From assembly GCF_004135675.1 (NCBI RefSeq), contig NZ_QHLX01000006.1, positions 62,001 through 126,000 of the forward strand: a stretch of DNA of 64,000 nt. The letters run 5' to 3'. Both the position numbers and the translations under genes were made by a program. This stretch comes from Marinitoga lauensis. Lineage in GTDB: Bacteria > Thermotogota > Thermotogae > Petrotogales > Petrotogaceae. This document shows, one piece after another, positions 29,900 to 39,829 of the stretch (the first letter of the stretch is position 1; each line of letters begins with the position of its first letter). The notes below the pieces were generated by a model. That model was given only the letters and a program-made list of their open reading frames with translations, made no database searches and was not told where the DNA came from.

Positions 29900-31048
29900 A
29901 TGAAAAATTTTATTTTTTTGATTTTTTTATTTATCCCTATATTTATATATGCTTCTTTTTCCATTTCCTTGGAAAATACTATCCCTGGTATGATGCAAAC
30001 GCTATTTATACCTATAGAATTACATAATAATTCTTCAGAATTATTGGTTTATCCATCATTTGAAAATATAAAATTCGGAAAAATTTATATTGCTAATTCA
30101 TATTATAATGTTATATTTGGAAGATTAAACGGAAGGGAAATAGCTATCGTTGATAGTAATAAAAATAAAAATTTTACAGATGATTATTCATCCAATACAG
30201 TTATAAAATATGAAAAAGATACTCCTGTGATCCTTTCAAAATTATTTATTTCTTCAAACGATAATTATAAAAATTATTATATCATAATAAAGAAATGTAA
30301 TAATAAATGGGGATATTTTGGGATTACGAGAAAAGAAGGGTTACTAAATTTAAATGGAAAAAATTATAGAATTTTTGTCTCCGAAATAAATTCTGATGGG
30401 ATTTTTGATCTTAATGATATTATTGCTGGTATTGATCTAAATAATGATGGTATTTTCGAAAGCTATGAGATTTTTAATAAATATTTCCAGATTAATGAGC
30501 AAAACTATGTAATCACAAGTATAACCCCTGATGGAAATAATTTAATTTTTGAAAAAACAAATGAAAATATAGTTAACCCTCTTGTTAACAGTTATATTCC
30601 CGAATATATTATATATTCCAATAAAAAAATAGAATTTGTAGAAAAAAAATGGAATATTATTATTTCAGGTGTTTTTAATGAGGATATGAAAAATATTCTT
30701 TCATATTTAAATGAACTTAATGCAAAAAATATAAAAATCCAATATATATATCTTTATGAAAAAAATTGTTGTAATAATGATTATATTGACACCTTGAACA
30801 ATATCAGAAATACTTATGTTAATATAAAAATTATTCCTATTAATATGGAAACTGAATTTAACGAAATTCATCAAAAAATGAAAATATTATTACCCCAGAC
30901 TATTATGATTATCTCTCCTAAAAATAAATTAATTTATTTTACAAAAGTTGTTTTAAATGAAAAAAATTTAATATGGAATATTATAACTCCTTCTTTTGCC
31001 GAACAATTCAATAATTTAAAAAATATTATCGAAAATATAATTCAATAA
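29900..31048 (+). CDS. Secreted protein with EF-hand-like loops and possible thioredoxin-like C-terminus
   Basis: 382 residues; GGAGGTG lies 7 bases before ATG 29900. A clear signal peptide (residues 1-18, FIFLIFLFIPIFIYA) is followed by a beta-rich region. Two or three calcium-loop-like stretches are visible: DSNKNKNFTDD, NSDGIFDLNDI, DLNNDGIFESYE. The last ~120 residues (WNIIISGVFNEDMKNILSYLNEL ... PQTIMIISPKNKLIYF) look like a thioredoxin-type alpha/beta fold, but the CxxC is replaced by an adjacent pair in EKNCCNND. It is 16 bp downstream of the Cys-rich peptide, so a role in handling or oxidising that peptide outside the cell is a fair guess, no more. No known family recognised with certainty. 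Confidence 0.55.
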   Translation: MKNFIFLIFLFIPIFIYASFSISLENTIPGMMQTLFIPIELHNNSSELLVYPSFENIKFGKIYIANSYYNVIFGRLNGREIAIVDSNKNKNFTDDYSSNTVIKYEKDTPVILSKLFISSNDNYKNYYIIIKKCNNKWGYFGITRKEGLLNLNGKNYRIFVSEINSDGIFDLNDIIAGIDLNNDGIFESYEIFNKYFQINEQNYVITSITPDGNNLIFEKTNENIVNPLVNSYIPEYIIYSNKKIEFVEKKWNIIISGVFNEDMKNILSYLNELNAKNIKIQYIYLYEKNCCNNDYIDTLNNIRNTYVNIKIIPINMETEFNEIHQKMKILLPQTIMIISPKNKLIYFTKVVLNEKNLIWNIITPSFAEQFNNLKNIIENIIQ

Positions 31049-31050
31049 TA

Positions 31051-31087
31051 TTCAACAAATAAGCCACAGCGTTTGCTGTGGCTTATT
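31051..31087 (+). terminator. Third copy of the dppF palindrome, right arm shortened
   Basis: The full 20-base left arm, the GTTT loop and the first 14 bases of the right arm match the palindrome after dppF. It sits 2 bases after the stop of the secreted-protein gene and before a convergent gene, so it works as a terminator here too. Confidence 0.8.
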
Positions 31088-31122
31088 TTATTCTCTTTCT
31101 TAAATATATGAGAGTATAAATT

Positions 31123-32661
31123 TTATAAATTCTCTATTATATAATCCACAATATTTCTTTTTTTAGAATTTATGTTTATTCCTATGAGATATATTTCTTT
31201 TCCTCTGTATTTTTCATAGTATTTCCTCTCTTTTATCTGATTTATTGCCTCTTCTGCACTTTTATCTAATTTTGCTTCAAATATATATACTCTTTCATCG
31301 AATTCCAATACTACATCACTTCTTCCAAGATTTGTCATTTCTTCTGCTCTTACATTTAATCCGGCTATTGCCAGTATTGCAAATATTAATGAGTGATAAT
31401 ATCTTTCTTCTTTTTGATGTAGGTTATACGGTATTGCACTTATTACTTTTTTTATTTCTTCTATTAATCCTTCTATATCATTGTTGTATATTTTTTCATA
31501 TATTATATTTTCTGCTTCATCTAATCCTTTTAATCCATAGTTTGCTTCTAATATCAATCTTGAGAAACTACTTTTTACTTCTATGTTTGGATAGTCAAGT
31601 ATGTATTTTTCTTTTAATCCCAATTTTTTTATTCCTTTAAAGGTTAAATATCCTGCCTGTGTGAAGAATATGTTTGCATTTGCATCTTCTATTTCTCTTG
31701 TTGAGAAATCCATTGCACTTACTGTGTCTTTTACTAAGTCTTCATAGGTTATCTTTCTGTTTTTTATATATTCGTATAAGAATGATGGTGATCCACTTTC
31801 AAACCAGTAATTTTTAAACTTCTTTTTTTGAAAGAAATTTAATATTGAGAATGGATTATATACATAATGTTCTCCATCAAATGAAAATCCATTATAATAT
31901 TCTTTTAATCCTTTTAATAATTCTTCTTCACTTATTCCCAGTTTTTTTGATGTTTGTTCTATATGGTCGCTAAAATACGTTTCCAATTCTTCCTGTGTAT
32001 ATCCTAACATTTGTGAATAATCCACATCCAACGATATATCGTTTAAATTATTTAATGCAGAGAATACTCCTGTTTTTGTGAATTTCGTTATTCCAGTTAA
32101 AAACACAAATTTTATGTATTCATCTTTTGTTTTTATTTTTTTATAAAACTCCCTTAGAAATCTTCTTACTTTTTCAGCTTCTTCTTTATTGTTTAAATGT
32201 TCTAATATTGGCGCTTCATATTCATCTATTAATATTACCACTCTTTCTTTATATTTTTTGCTTAATCCAGTTATTAAGTTTCCAAACATTGTTGGTAAAT
32301 CATCTGTTGTCGGTTCTATTTTCTGCTCTTTATATAATTCATTAATTTTATCATATAATGATTTAATAAATTCTTCATATGAGCTCAAATTATTATCAGA
32401 CATATCCAGTTTTATTATTGGATATTCTTTAAATTCCCATTTGTCATATATATAAGTATCTTTGAATAACTCTTTTTCTCCTTTAAATATATAATACAAT
32501 GTTGATACTGTTAAGCTCTTTCCAAATCTCCTTGGACGAGATAAAAATATCGGCACTTCTGAATTTATCAGGTCATATATATATTTCGTTTTATCTACAT
32601 ATACATAATTTCCTTCTATTATCTTTTTATAATCCTGCACCCCTATTGGTAATTTTTTCAT
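31123..32661 (-). CDS. AAA-ATPase-like / PD-(D/E)XK nuclease superfamily protein
   Basis: 512 residues from ATG 32661 (AAAGGGGTGG upstream); an in-frame GTG lies nine bases earlier. An N-terminal AAA-ATPase-like domain (starting LPIGVQDYKKIIEGNYVYVDKT, P-loop RPRRFGKS near residue 45, Walker B VVILIDEYEAPIL) is joined to a C-terminal PD-(D/E)XK domain (DVVLEFDERVYIFEAKLDKS, with D and ExK). This architecture is multi-copy in many anaerobes, including Thermotogota, and is often suspected of mobility or defence. The role is unproven. The gene is intact with no frame break. Confidence 0.9.
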   Translation of the reverse strand: MKKLPIGVQDYKKIIEGNYVYVDKTKYIYDLINSEVPIFLSRPRRFGKSLTVSTLYYIFKGEKELFKDTYIYDKWEFKEYPIIKLDMSDNNLSSYEEFIKSLYDKINELYKEQKIEPTTDDLPTMFGNLITGLSKKYKERVVILIDEYEAPILEHLNNKEEAEKVRRFLREFYKKIKTKDEYIKFVFLTGITKFTKTGVFSALNNLNDISLDVDYSQMLGYTQEELETYFSDHIEQTSKKLGISEEELLKGLKEYYNGFSFDGEHYVYNPFSILNFFQKKKFKNYWFESGSPSFLYEYIKNRKITYEDLVKDTVSAMDFSTREIEDANANIFFTQAGYLTFKGIKKLGLKEKYILDYPNIEVKSSFSRLILEANYGLKGLDEAENIIYEKIYNNDIEGLIEEIKKVISAIPYNLHQKEERYYHSLIFAILAIAGLNVRAEEMTNLGRSDVVLEFDERVYIFEAKLDKSAEEAINQIKERKYYEKYRGKEIYLIGININSKKRNIVDYIIENL

Positions 32662-32689
32662 CGATTCCACCCCTTTCTGCTATAATTAT

Positions 32690-33215
32690 ACCAGAACTTT
32701 TTGCTTCGCAAAAACACATCGCTTCGCGAAAGGTTTTTGATTAGATTTTATAATAAAAATTTTTATTTCAAAAACCCTTCACATAGTGAAGAGTTAACCC
32801 GTTGATAAAATAAAATAATCAAAATTAATATGAGCAAATCCCAAACATTTCGCGGAGCGAAAAGTTTAAGGTTTAAAGAATTTTATTATTAAAATATTTT
32901 TTATAAACTCTTCTCAAAGCGAAGAGTCAGTTTGTAGACAAAGTACAAAATAAAATAATCAAATAATATTCGCTCATCCAGTGAAAATTCTTATTCCTCA
33001 AAAATGTTCATTCCCACCGGTCGCTCAAACTCACATCCTTGTTCGGTTTCGCTCAATTTTGCATCCGTGCAAAATTGACCGGTTCCATTCACATTTTTTC
33101 GGGAATTTTCAAGGATTCGCTCATATTATTTTTCTTATTTTATTTTGCCGGCAGTCTGACTTTTCACATAGCGAAGAGTTTCGCTTTGCGAAAGGGTTGA
33201 AGTGAAGCATAGGCT
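32690..33215. repeat. Cluster of degenerate palindromic repeats
   Basis: A 570-bp gap without a gene. It holds many short inverted repeats of the types TTCGC...GCGAA and CTTCAC...GTGAAG, at about 32700-32730, 32777-32793, 32848-32862, 32909-32927 and 33163-33200. The AT-rich linkers match those of the tandem array at 51.3-51.9 kb. The segment 32939-32993 matches 51909-51963 in inverted orientation at 53 of 55 positions. Open frames here are not credible genes. Confidence 0.8.
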
Positions 33216-33231
33216 TTCGCCTCATTTTAGG

Positions 33232-34446
33232 CTATTTTATTTTCTTTCTTAATATATCCATTTCTTCTAAATCCAGATACACTTTAACAATTACATTTGG
33301 ATTTGCTGTTTCTATTATACCTTCTTCCTGACCTTTTCTCATTTTAATCATTTCTGGCATTACAACCTTTATTGGATCACCTAAAGGTTTTATAATTTCC
33401 ACTTCTTCACCTGTAGATACTTTACTTCTTATTTCTAAAACGCTTTTATTATCCTTTGATTTCCCTATAACCTTTGCAACAATTTCATGTGTTTTATTAT
33501 ATGAGGAAGAGTCATAATTTTGTCCTTCTGGTCCTGGATTTCCAAAATAAAATCCTCTGGTATATTTTCTATTACTTACAGAATTTAAAAATCCCATCCA
33601 TTTAGGATCATATTTGAAATTGCCTTCATAATATCTATCTATTGCTTCTCTGTATACCTTTGTAACCATTGCACCATAATATATTCCTTTCATTCTTCCT
33701 TCAATCTTTAAACTATCTACACCTGTATCTAAAATCCTATCAATAAATTCTATTGTACACAAATCACGCGAATTCATTATAAATGTTCCTCTTTCATCTT
33801 CATATATTGGATAATATTCTCCAGGTCTATTTTCTTCTACAAGATGATACTTCCATCTACACGGTTGAGCACATGCACCTCTATTTGCATCTCTACCTGT
33901 TAAATAATTACTCAACAAACATCTTCCAGAAATAGACATGCACATTGCACCGTGTATAAACACTTCCAATTCAACATCTGGAACCTTTTCTCTAATTTCT
34001 TTAATTTCTTTTAAAGAAAGTTCGCGGGCCAGTATTATTCTTTTAGCCCCCATTTCTTTCCATACTTTTACACTCATCCAATTAGTATTACTTGCCTGAG
34101 TACTTACATTAATTTCTAAATTTGTATTATCCCTAACTACTTTAAACACACCCAAATCAGCAACAATTACTGCATCAACCCCGGCAGACTCCAAAAATTT
34201 TGCATAATCTGCTACTTTTTCTATTTCATGATTATGAGCTATTATATTTAATGTTACATAAATCTTTTTCCCTAAAGAATGTGCATAATTAACCGCTTCA
34301 ATGATTTCTTCATTTGAAAAATTCCCCGCTAATGCCCTTAAATTGAAAAATTTTCCGCCAAGGTAAGCTGCATCAGCACCATAGCGGAAAACCATTTTTA
34401 ATTTTTCCATATTACCAGCTGGGGAAAGCAATTCAACCTTTTTCAT
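33232..34446 (-). CDS. Peptidase U32 family protein (tRNA/rRNA hydroxylation type)
   Basis: 404 residues. U32 TIM-barrel start KVELLSPAGNMEKLKMVFRYGADAAYLGG. The diagnostic cysteine cluster HGAMCMSISGRCLLSNYLTGRDANRGACAQPCRWKY is complete, together with SLKIEGRMK. Such proteins were called collagenase-like proteases, but better-studied members (TrhP, RlhA) use prephenate-dependent chemistry to hydroxylate uridine or cytidine in RNA. The TrhP-like length fits tRNA 5-hydroxyuridine formation; the substrate is inferred. Confidence 0.88.
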   Translation of the reverse strand: MKKVELLSPAGNMEKLKMVFRYGADAAYLGGKFFNLRALAGNFSNEEIIEAVNYAHSLGKKIYVTLNIIAHNHEIEKVADYAKFLESAGVDAVIVADLGVFKVVRDNTNLEINVSTQASNTNWMSVKVWKEMGAKRIILARELSLKEIKEIREKVPDVELEVFIHGAMCMSISGRCLLSNYLTGRDANRGACAQPCRWKYHLVEENRPGEYYPIYEDERGTFIMNSRDLCTIEFIDRILDTGVDSLKIEGRMKGIYYGAMVTKVYREAIDRYYEGNFKYDPKWMGFLNSVSNRKYTRGFYFGNPGPEGQNYDSSSYNKTHEIVAKVIGKSKDNKSVLEIRSKVSTGEEVEIIKPLGDPIKVVMPEMIKMRKGQEEGIIETANPNVIVKVYLDLEEMDILRKKIK

Positions 34447-34469
34447 TGTCTTTCCTCCTACATAAAATT

Positions 34470-34895
34470 TTAATTAATTTCTACAATTTCAATTTCAAAT
34501 GTTAAATCTTTTCCAGCTAATGGATGATTGGTATCCATTTTTACTGTTTCATCTGTAACTTCTAATATTTTAGCGAGAAATACGTTTCCTGATTGATCTC
34601 CTAATTGAACTGTTTGACCTAAAGCTTCATCAATATTTGGTGGAAAACTTTGCCTTGGTAATTCAAATACCTTTTCTTCTGAATATTCACCATATGCTTC
34701 TTCTGCAGGAATAGTAAATGTTTTCTTTTCTCCTATTTCCATATCCATTACAGCTTTATCAAAACCAGGAATTACCTGCCCTGCACCTGCAGTAAATTCT
34801 AACGGTTCTCTTCCTTCTGAAGTATCGAATACACTTCCATCATTTAATGTTCCTTTATAATGTAATTTCACTACACTTCCTTTTTGTACTTTCAT
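34470..34895 (-). CDS. FKBP-type (SlyD-like) peptidyl-prolyl isomerase
   Basis: 141 residues from ATG 34895. FKBP core: VVKLHYKGTLNDGSVFDTS, GAGQVIPGFDKAVMDMEIGEKKTFTIP, an inserted flap domain, and the SlyD-type return NHPLAGKDLTFEIEIVEI. No His-rich metal tail. In the given sequence it reads in frame with the helicase upstream, giving an apparent fusion. However, AAAGGCGG sits just before the ATG and a stop (TAA at 34897-34899) appears in the helicase frame if one G is added. A separate gene is therefore more likely. Confidence 0.88.
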   Translation of the reverse strand: MKVQKGSVVKLHYKGTLNDGSVFDTSEGREPLEFTAGAGQVIPGFDKAVMDMEIGEKKTFTIPAEEAYGEYSEEKVFELPRQSFPPNIDEALGQTVQLGDQSGNVFLAKILEVTDETVKMDTNHPLAGKDLTFEIEIVEIN

Positions 34896-34896
34896 A

Positions 34897-36487
34897 TTAG
34901 TCCGCCTTTCTCTTTTTTCTTTTGCTTTTGATATTATAGGCTTTCTGCCTCTCTTTTTCTTTTTAAATGCCTGTAAAATTATTTCCGCTTCTTCAAATGG
35001 CACAGTCATGAATGAAAATTTGTCTAATATTCTAACATCTTTTAAATAAATATTCTGTATGTTTGTATATTCTTTAATCATATTTTTTAACTTTTCTATA
35101 GTTAAATCATCATCTCTACCTAAAGCAACAAATAGTCTTGTTTTTCCTTTTTTATCTACAGAGGAAACCTCTTTTATCTCTCTATAATTTCTTTCATCAA
35201 GTTCATCCTGGAATGCATATTTTAAAACTGCTGCCATTACTTCTTGAGGGTCATGATCTTCTAACATTTCCTTTGCTAATGACATATAGTTCTCATATGT
35301 TCCATGTTCTAAAATACTGTTAATTTCACTTTTAATTCTTAATTTCTTAGTTTCTATTACATCTTTAACTTTTGGTATAGGCATTTTCTTTATATTGCTT
35401 TTTGAAATTCTTTTTATAAATAATAATTTTCTATATTCTTCTGGAGTTACAAATGTTATAGCTGTTCCTTCTTTACCTGCTCTTCCAGTTCTTCCTATTC
35501 TGTGAACGTATGATTCTGGATTTTGAGGTAATGAATAATTAATAACATGGGTTAAATCATTTATATCTATACCTCTTGCTGCAACATCTGTGGCAACCAA
35601 TATATTAGCTCTTTTTGATTTAAACTTTCTTAGGATTCTTTCTCTTTGATATTGAGATAAATCCCCATGTAAAGCTTCTGCATTATATCCTCTATCTATT
35701 AGCCTATTAGATACTGTATCAACATCTACTTTAGTTCTACAAAATACTAGTCCGTAAAATTCTGGTTCAATGTCGATTATTCTACATAAAGCTTCGAATT
35801 TGTCCTGTTCTGATACTTCAAAATATATTTGTTCTGTTAATTCTGTGGTTAATTGTTCAGGCTTTACAGAAATAATTTTATAATTTTTCATATGTTTCTT
35901 TGCTAATGATATAATCTTTGATGGCATGGTTGCTGAAAACAATAATATTTGCCTGTTTTCTGGAGCATTTGACAAAATATCTTCAACATCATCAATAAAT
36001 CCCATATCAAGCATTTCATCAGCTTCATCCAAGATAAAATATCTAACATGACTTAGATCTAATGTCCTTCTTTTTATATGATCAAGTACCCTGCCGGGAG
36101 TACCTACAACAATATCCACGCCTTTTCTTAATCTACTAATTTGATTCTCTATTGATTGGCCCCATAGATTGGAAATACAACGAGTTTATTGCTTCCTTTC
36201 AAAGAATTAATTTCTTCTGCTACCTGAACGGCTAATTCTCTCGTTGGAGTTAATATTATTGCTTTTACCTTTTTAGAAGGTTTTAGCTTTTCTATCAAAG
36301 GTAATCCAAATGCAGCAGTCTTACCTGTTCCTGTTTGAGCCTGTCCAATAACATCAACATCCTGTGCTAATAATAAAGGAATAACCTTTTCTTGAATTGG
36401 GGTTGGTTCTTCAAATCCCTTCTTTTTTAAAGCTTTTAACGTACTTTCTGATAAACCTAATTCTCTAAACTTTTCTAATTTTACCAT
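34897..36487 (-). CDS. DEAD-box RNA helicase (one or two frame breaks)
   Basis: About 530 residues. The break near 36140 (GGGG, restoring YGGQSIENQI) splits the N-terminus from the rest. A second probable missing base near 34905 hides its stop. Motifs in order: Q motif GFEEPTPIQ, AQTGTGKT, PTRELA, VGTPGRV, LDEADEMLD, SAT, and HRIGRTGRAG. The C-terminal RRM-like fold (RLFVALGRDDDLTIEKLKNMI) and basic tail are of the CsdA/DbpA kind, used in ribosome assembly and cold adaptation. It overlaps the end of aroQ by 23 bases; GAGGTAG lies 6 bases before its ATG. Confidence 0.9.
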
Positions 36488-36920
36488 CTTCTACCTCTTT
36501 CCATAATAAATTTTTCAGGTATTCTAATGCCAATATATACCCATCGAGTCCTAACCCTGTAATCTGTCCATCACATACAGGGGCTATTACACTTTTTTTT
36601 CTAAAATCTTCTCTCTTATATATATTAGAAATATGCAATTCAATTTTCGGCAATTTTAAAATTTCTAAAGCATCCCTTATTGCATAACTATAATGTGTAT
36701 AAGCTCCTGCATTTATTATTAGCCCTTTATAATCTTCTTTTTGAAGTCTATTTATAATTTTCCCTTCAACATTTGACTGAAAAACCTCCACTGGTATTCC
36801 ATTTTTTAATGACCAGTTCTCAATTTTTTTAAGTAAATCATTATAAGTAAAGCTTCCATAAATATTTTCTGGACGTTTCCCTAACATATTAAGGTTAGGA
36901 CCATTAACTATTAATATCAT
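36465..36920 (-). CDS. aroQ: 3-dehydroquinate dehydratase, type II
   Basis: About 151 residues from ATG 36920 (an upstream ATG at 36935 is less usual for the family). Third step of the shikimate pathway. Motifs: NGPNLNMLGKRPENIYG (Tyr of the active loop), EVFQSNVEGKIINRLQ, NAGAYTHYSYAIRDAL, and ELHISNIYKREDFRKKSV. It sits apart from the other aro genes at 41-45 kb, and its 3' end overlaps the helicase start. Confidence 0.94.
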   Translation of the reverse strand: MILIVNGPNLNMLGKRPENIYGSFTYNDLLKKIENWSLKNGIPVEVFQSNVEGKIINRLQKEDYKGLIINAGAYTHYSYAIRDALEILKLPKIELHISNIYKREDFRKKSVIAPVCDGQITGLGLDGYILALEYLKNLLWKEVEDGKIRKV

Positions 36921-37149
36921 ATCATAATTCCCCATAATTTATTTTATATTTTACTTTCTTAACTCAACCTTTCCAATATTGTTACTGCAAAATACTTTTT
37001 GCTTTTTTATTATTATATCATAAAAGTTTATATCTCATAAAATATAATATTTCTCTGAAGTTCTGTTAATGAGTTATTATATGTATATCATTTTTAAAAA
37101 TCAAAAAATTTTATTTTTAAATATTTCTTTTCGTTAATTTTACAAACAC

Positions 37150-37178
37150 TTGACAAAAGTTGAATAAAATTGTATAAT
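37150..37178 (+). promoter_or_regulatory. Consensus sigma-A promoter of a chemoreceptor gene
   Basis: TTGACA (37150-37155) and TATAAT (37173-37178) with exactly 17 bases between. This is the best promoter match seen in the window; 46 bp upstream of the chemoreceptor start. Confidence 0.9.
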
Positions 37179-37224
37179 ACATATATATGTATTTTGAATA
37201 CCAAAAGTAAAAAGGAGGGATATT

Positions 37225-39183
37225 GTGAAGTTACTGTACAAATATCTTATTTATTTTATTATTATCGGATTGCTACCAATATTATTTCTATCTTTATTTA
37301 TAAGATTTGAAAATAATAAACGAACCACATTTGAACTAAATCATAGATACTTAGTAGCTAAGGACTCTATAAAAGAGGTATTTAATATAAATTTTGAAAA
37401 TTTAAAAAAGATCGCGGAAGAAAACGCCAAAAGTCCTGAAATAATAAATGCGTTGAAAAATTCCGATAGAGAAAAAATCAAGGAAATTCTAATTTCCCGT
37501 TTTAATGTTTTAAAAGTTACTGGTTTAAAAGTATTGGAAATAGAAGACGCAACTGGACACGTATTTTATAGAGGACATCATCCGGGCAAATTTGGCGATA
37601 ATAAAAGCAACATAACCGGTGTCAAATTAGCTTTAAACGGAAAAGAAAATTGGGGATTCGATTATGGTTCAAGTGGTTTTGGACTCAGAGCTTTTGTTCC
37701 AATAAAAGACGGCTCAAAAGTAATAGGAGTTATGCAAACAGGTATTCCTTTTTCAGAAGAATCTATGCAATCTTTCAAAGATATGTTCTCTGCTGATATT
37801 CTTGTTTATACTAAAAAAGGATTATATTCCAGCACCAATAATGAATATTTATTGCCTGAAAACAAAATAGAAGAATTTATTAATGAATTAAAAAATAACG
37901 AATATTTAGTATATGACTCAAAAGAAAAAGGTATAGCATTTCTTATTTATCCATTAAAAGAAGCTGATGGGAACATTGTTGGTTTTTTAAGTATTGTTGA
38001 AAATTATGAAAAGTTTAACAACTTCATTAATCATACTACTAAAACCATTTTTATAACAATACTCATAATGGCAACTTTGATTATTATTTTTGCATATATT
38101 ATTACCAAAATATTGGTAAAAAGAATTAAGGTTCTTGAAAATAATATTGAAAAAATTTCCGAAGGTGATCTAACCATAGAAATCTTAAGCTCTGGAAAAG
38201 ATGAAATCCATCAAATATTTAATAGATTAAGAAAAATGGTGGACAATTTCAAAAATATGTTAAAAGCCGTTATAAATACTGGGTATGATTTAGATAAATC
38301 TTCAGAAACCTTATTGAAGGTAACGGAAGAGAATGTAAAAAGTTCAGAAATAATATATGAGAACAATGTCAAAATAGAAAATAGTATTAATGAAGTCGCC
38401 TCGATGATGGAAGAAATAAATTCTGGAGTTGAAGAAATAGCCTCATCCGCACAGGTTGTTTCAAATAGCGCTCAGGAACTATCTTCAATTACAGCCGAAA
38501 CAATAGAAGAAGCAAATAATGGTACTAAAAGCTTACAGGAAATTTCTGAAGTTGTAAAAAATGCTGTAAAAAAATCAAAAATAACTGAAAATAAAGTGGA
38601 AGAATTAATATCTCTTGCAAATAATATTGGTGAAATAGTTGAAACAATAAATACTATAACTGAACAAACAAATTTATTGGCTTTAAATGCGGCAATAGAA
38701 GCAGCAAGAGCAGGAGAAGCAGGAAAAGGTTTTGCAGTAGTTGCAGATGAAATTAGAAAACTTGCAGAAGAATCTAAAAAAGCAACAGAAAATATTGCCG
38801 AGATACTTTCTCACGTTCAATCCGGTGTTAAAGAAGTAAATGATGTAACTATTGATACAGTAAATACAATAAATAATATCGATAATGCTACTAAAGAAAT
38901 AAATGAAAACTTTAAAGTTATTTCAGAAAAAATAGATTTAATAAATACAAAAATAGAAAGTTTAACTTCAAGTTCAGAGGAGCAAAGCGCATCAACAGAA
39001 GAAATGGCCGCTGCTATGGATAAGAGCATGAAAAATGTTATGGAAATAGTTGAAGAAATTAATAAGATGACAAAATCCGTGGAAAGTCAGAAAAATGATA
39101 TTAGCAGATTATATAATATCGCCGAAGAATTGAAAAAACACTCTGAACTATTAAAAGAAAATATTAAAAAATTCAAAATATAG
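37225..39183 (+). CDS. Methyl-accepting chemotaxis protein
   Basis: 652 residues from GTG 37225 (GGAGGGAT upstream). One transmembrane helix near the N-terminus (residues ~7-25), a periplasmic Cache-like sensor (~27-275, with [16 protein letters not shown] and [22 protein letters not shown]), a second helix (~276-298), HAMP, then the cytoplasmic coiled coil. The tip sequence [33 protein letters not shown] lies near residue 492. Ligand unknown. Methylation-type Glu/Gln pairs occur in the flanking helices. Confidence 0.95.
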   Translation: MKLLYKYLIYFIIIGLLPILFLSLFIRFENNKRTTFELNHRYLVAKDSIKEVFNINFENLKKIAEENAKSPEIINALKNSDREKIKEILISRFNVLKVTGLKVLEIEDATGHVFYRGHHPGKFGDNKSNITGVKLALNGKENWGFDYGSSGFGLRAFVPIKDGSKVIGVMQTGIPFSEESMQSFKDMFSADILVYTKKGLYSSTNNEYLLPENKIEEFINELKNNEYLVYDSKEKGIAFLIYPLKEADGNIVGFLSIVENYEKFNNFINHTTKTIFITILIMATLIIIFAYIITKILVKRIKVLENNIEKISEGDLTIEILSSGKDEIHQIFNRLRKMVDNFKNMLKAVINTGYDLDKSSETLLKVTEENVKSSEIIYENNVKIENSINEVASMMEEINSGVEEIASSAQVVSNSAQELSSITAETIEEANNGTKSLQEISEVVKNAVKKSKITENKVEELISLANNIGEIVETINTITEQTNLLALNAAIEAARAGEAGKGFAVVADEIRKLAEESKKATENIAEILSHVQSGVKEVNDVTIDTVNTINNIDNATKEINENFKVISEKIDLINTKIESLTSSSEEQSASTEEMAAAMDKSMKNVMEIVEEINKMTKSVESQKNDISRLYNIAEELKKHSELLKENIKKFKI

Positions 39184-39203
39184 GTGCCACCAATAGGCAC
39201 CTA
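39181..39203 (+). terminator. Terminator after the chemoreceptor
   Basis: TAGGTGCC (39181-39188) pairs with GGCACCTA (39196-39203), then an ATATTTTTT tract. It starts at the stop codon. Confidence 0.85.
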
Positions 39204-39237
39204 TATTTTTTAACGCTATTCTTAGATATTACAAACA

Positions 39238-39829
39238 TTACCTTTCGTATTTTTTTAATTCCTCTACCAGTTTATAAACATTTGTGTATGGATTCTTTTT
39301 AGAAAAACTTTTTATATCTTTTTTCAACTCTTCAAGTTTTTTAGCATTATCTATAGCTATTTCCATTTTATCTTTTAGTTTATTATACATATCTTCACTA
39401 TTTTTTTCATATTCAGGAATTTTTTCCTTCAATTTTTTTAAACAATGTTCTTTACTCAAAGATGCTTGATAAAAATCATAATGTAGCAAATACCATAATT
39501 CAAAGCATGGATTAGAATAAATAGCTTTATAACCATTTTTTTCAAGTTTATTTATAGTATTGTTAAAATCTTGATCTTTTACTTCATCTTTATCAAAAAC
39601 AAACCATATCTGATCATAATCATTTTCTTTAAAATATTTTTTGGCTGCATCCAATAAAACATTTGCTCCTCTTCCTTCCCTTTAACTTGTGCATTTGGAA
39701 CTTCAAACGCTTCGAAATAATACTTTTCTGTTTTTTCTCCTTCGCACACTATTAATATTGAAGGTTTCATAGCTCTTATATCTTTTTTCTTTTACTTCTC
39801 TTTTTATTAAAATGATTCTTTCGACTCAT
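39238..39829 (-). CDS. rloB: RloB-family protein (two frame breaks)
   Basis: About 197 residues. The frame is broken at the GG near 39663 and an A-run near 39794. When both are healed the gene starts at ATG 39829 with the basic lead MSRKNHFNKKRSKRKKDIR typical of RloB, then ILIVCEGEKTEKYYFEAF and WFVFDKDEVKDQDFN, a Toprim-like arrangement (E in the first strand, DxD later). It overlaps the RloA stop by 4 bases (ATGA). The family pairs with RloA ATPases in phage-defence (AbiL-like) and anticodon-nuclease loci. Toxic nuclease activity is inferred. Confidence 0.82.

Noticed and set aside
32981-33205. Open frame in the repeat cluster
   Set aside because: It is built of hairpin repeats, lacks a ribosome-binding site and has no protein-like pattern.
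34470-36119. Natural helicase-FKBP fusion protein
   Set aside because: A ribosome-binding site and a near-frame stop at the junction make two separate genes more likely; kept as a finding to verify.
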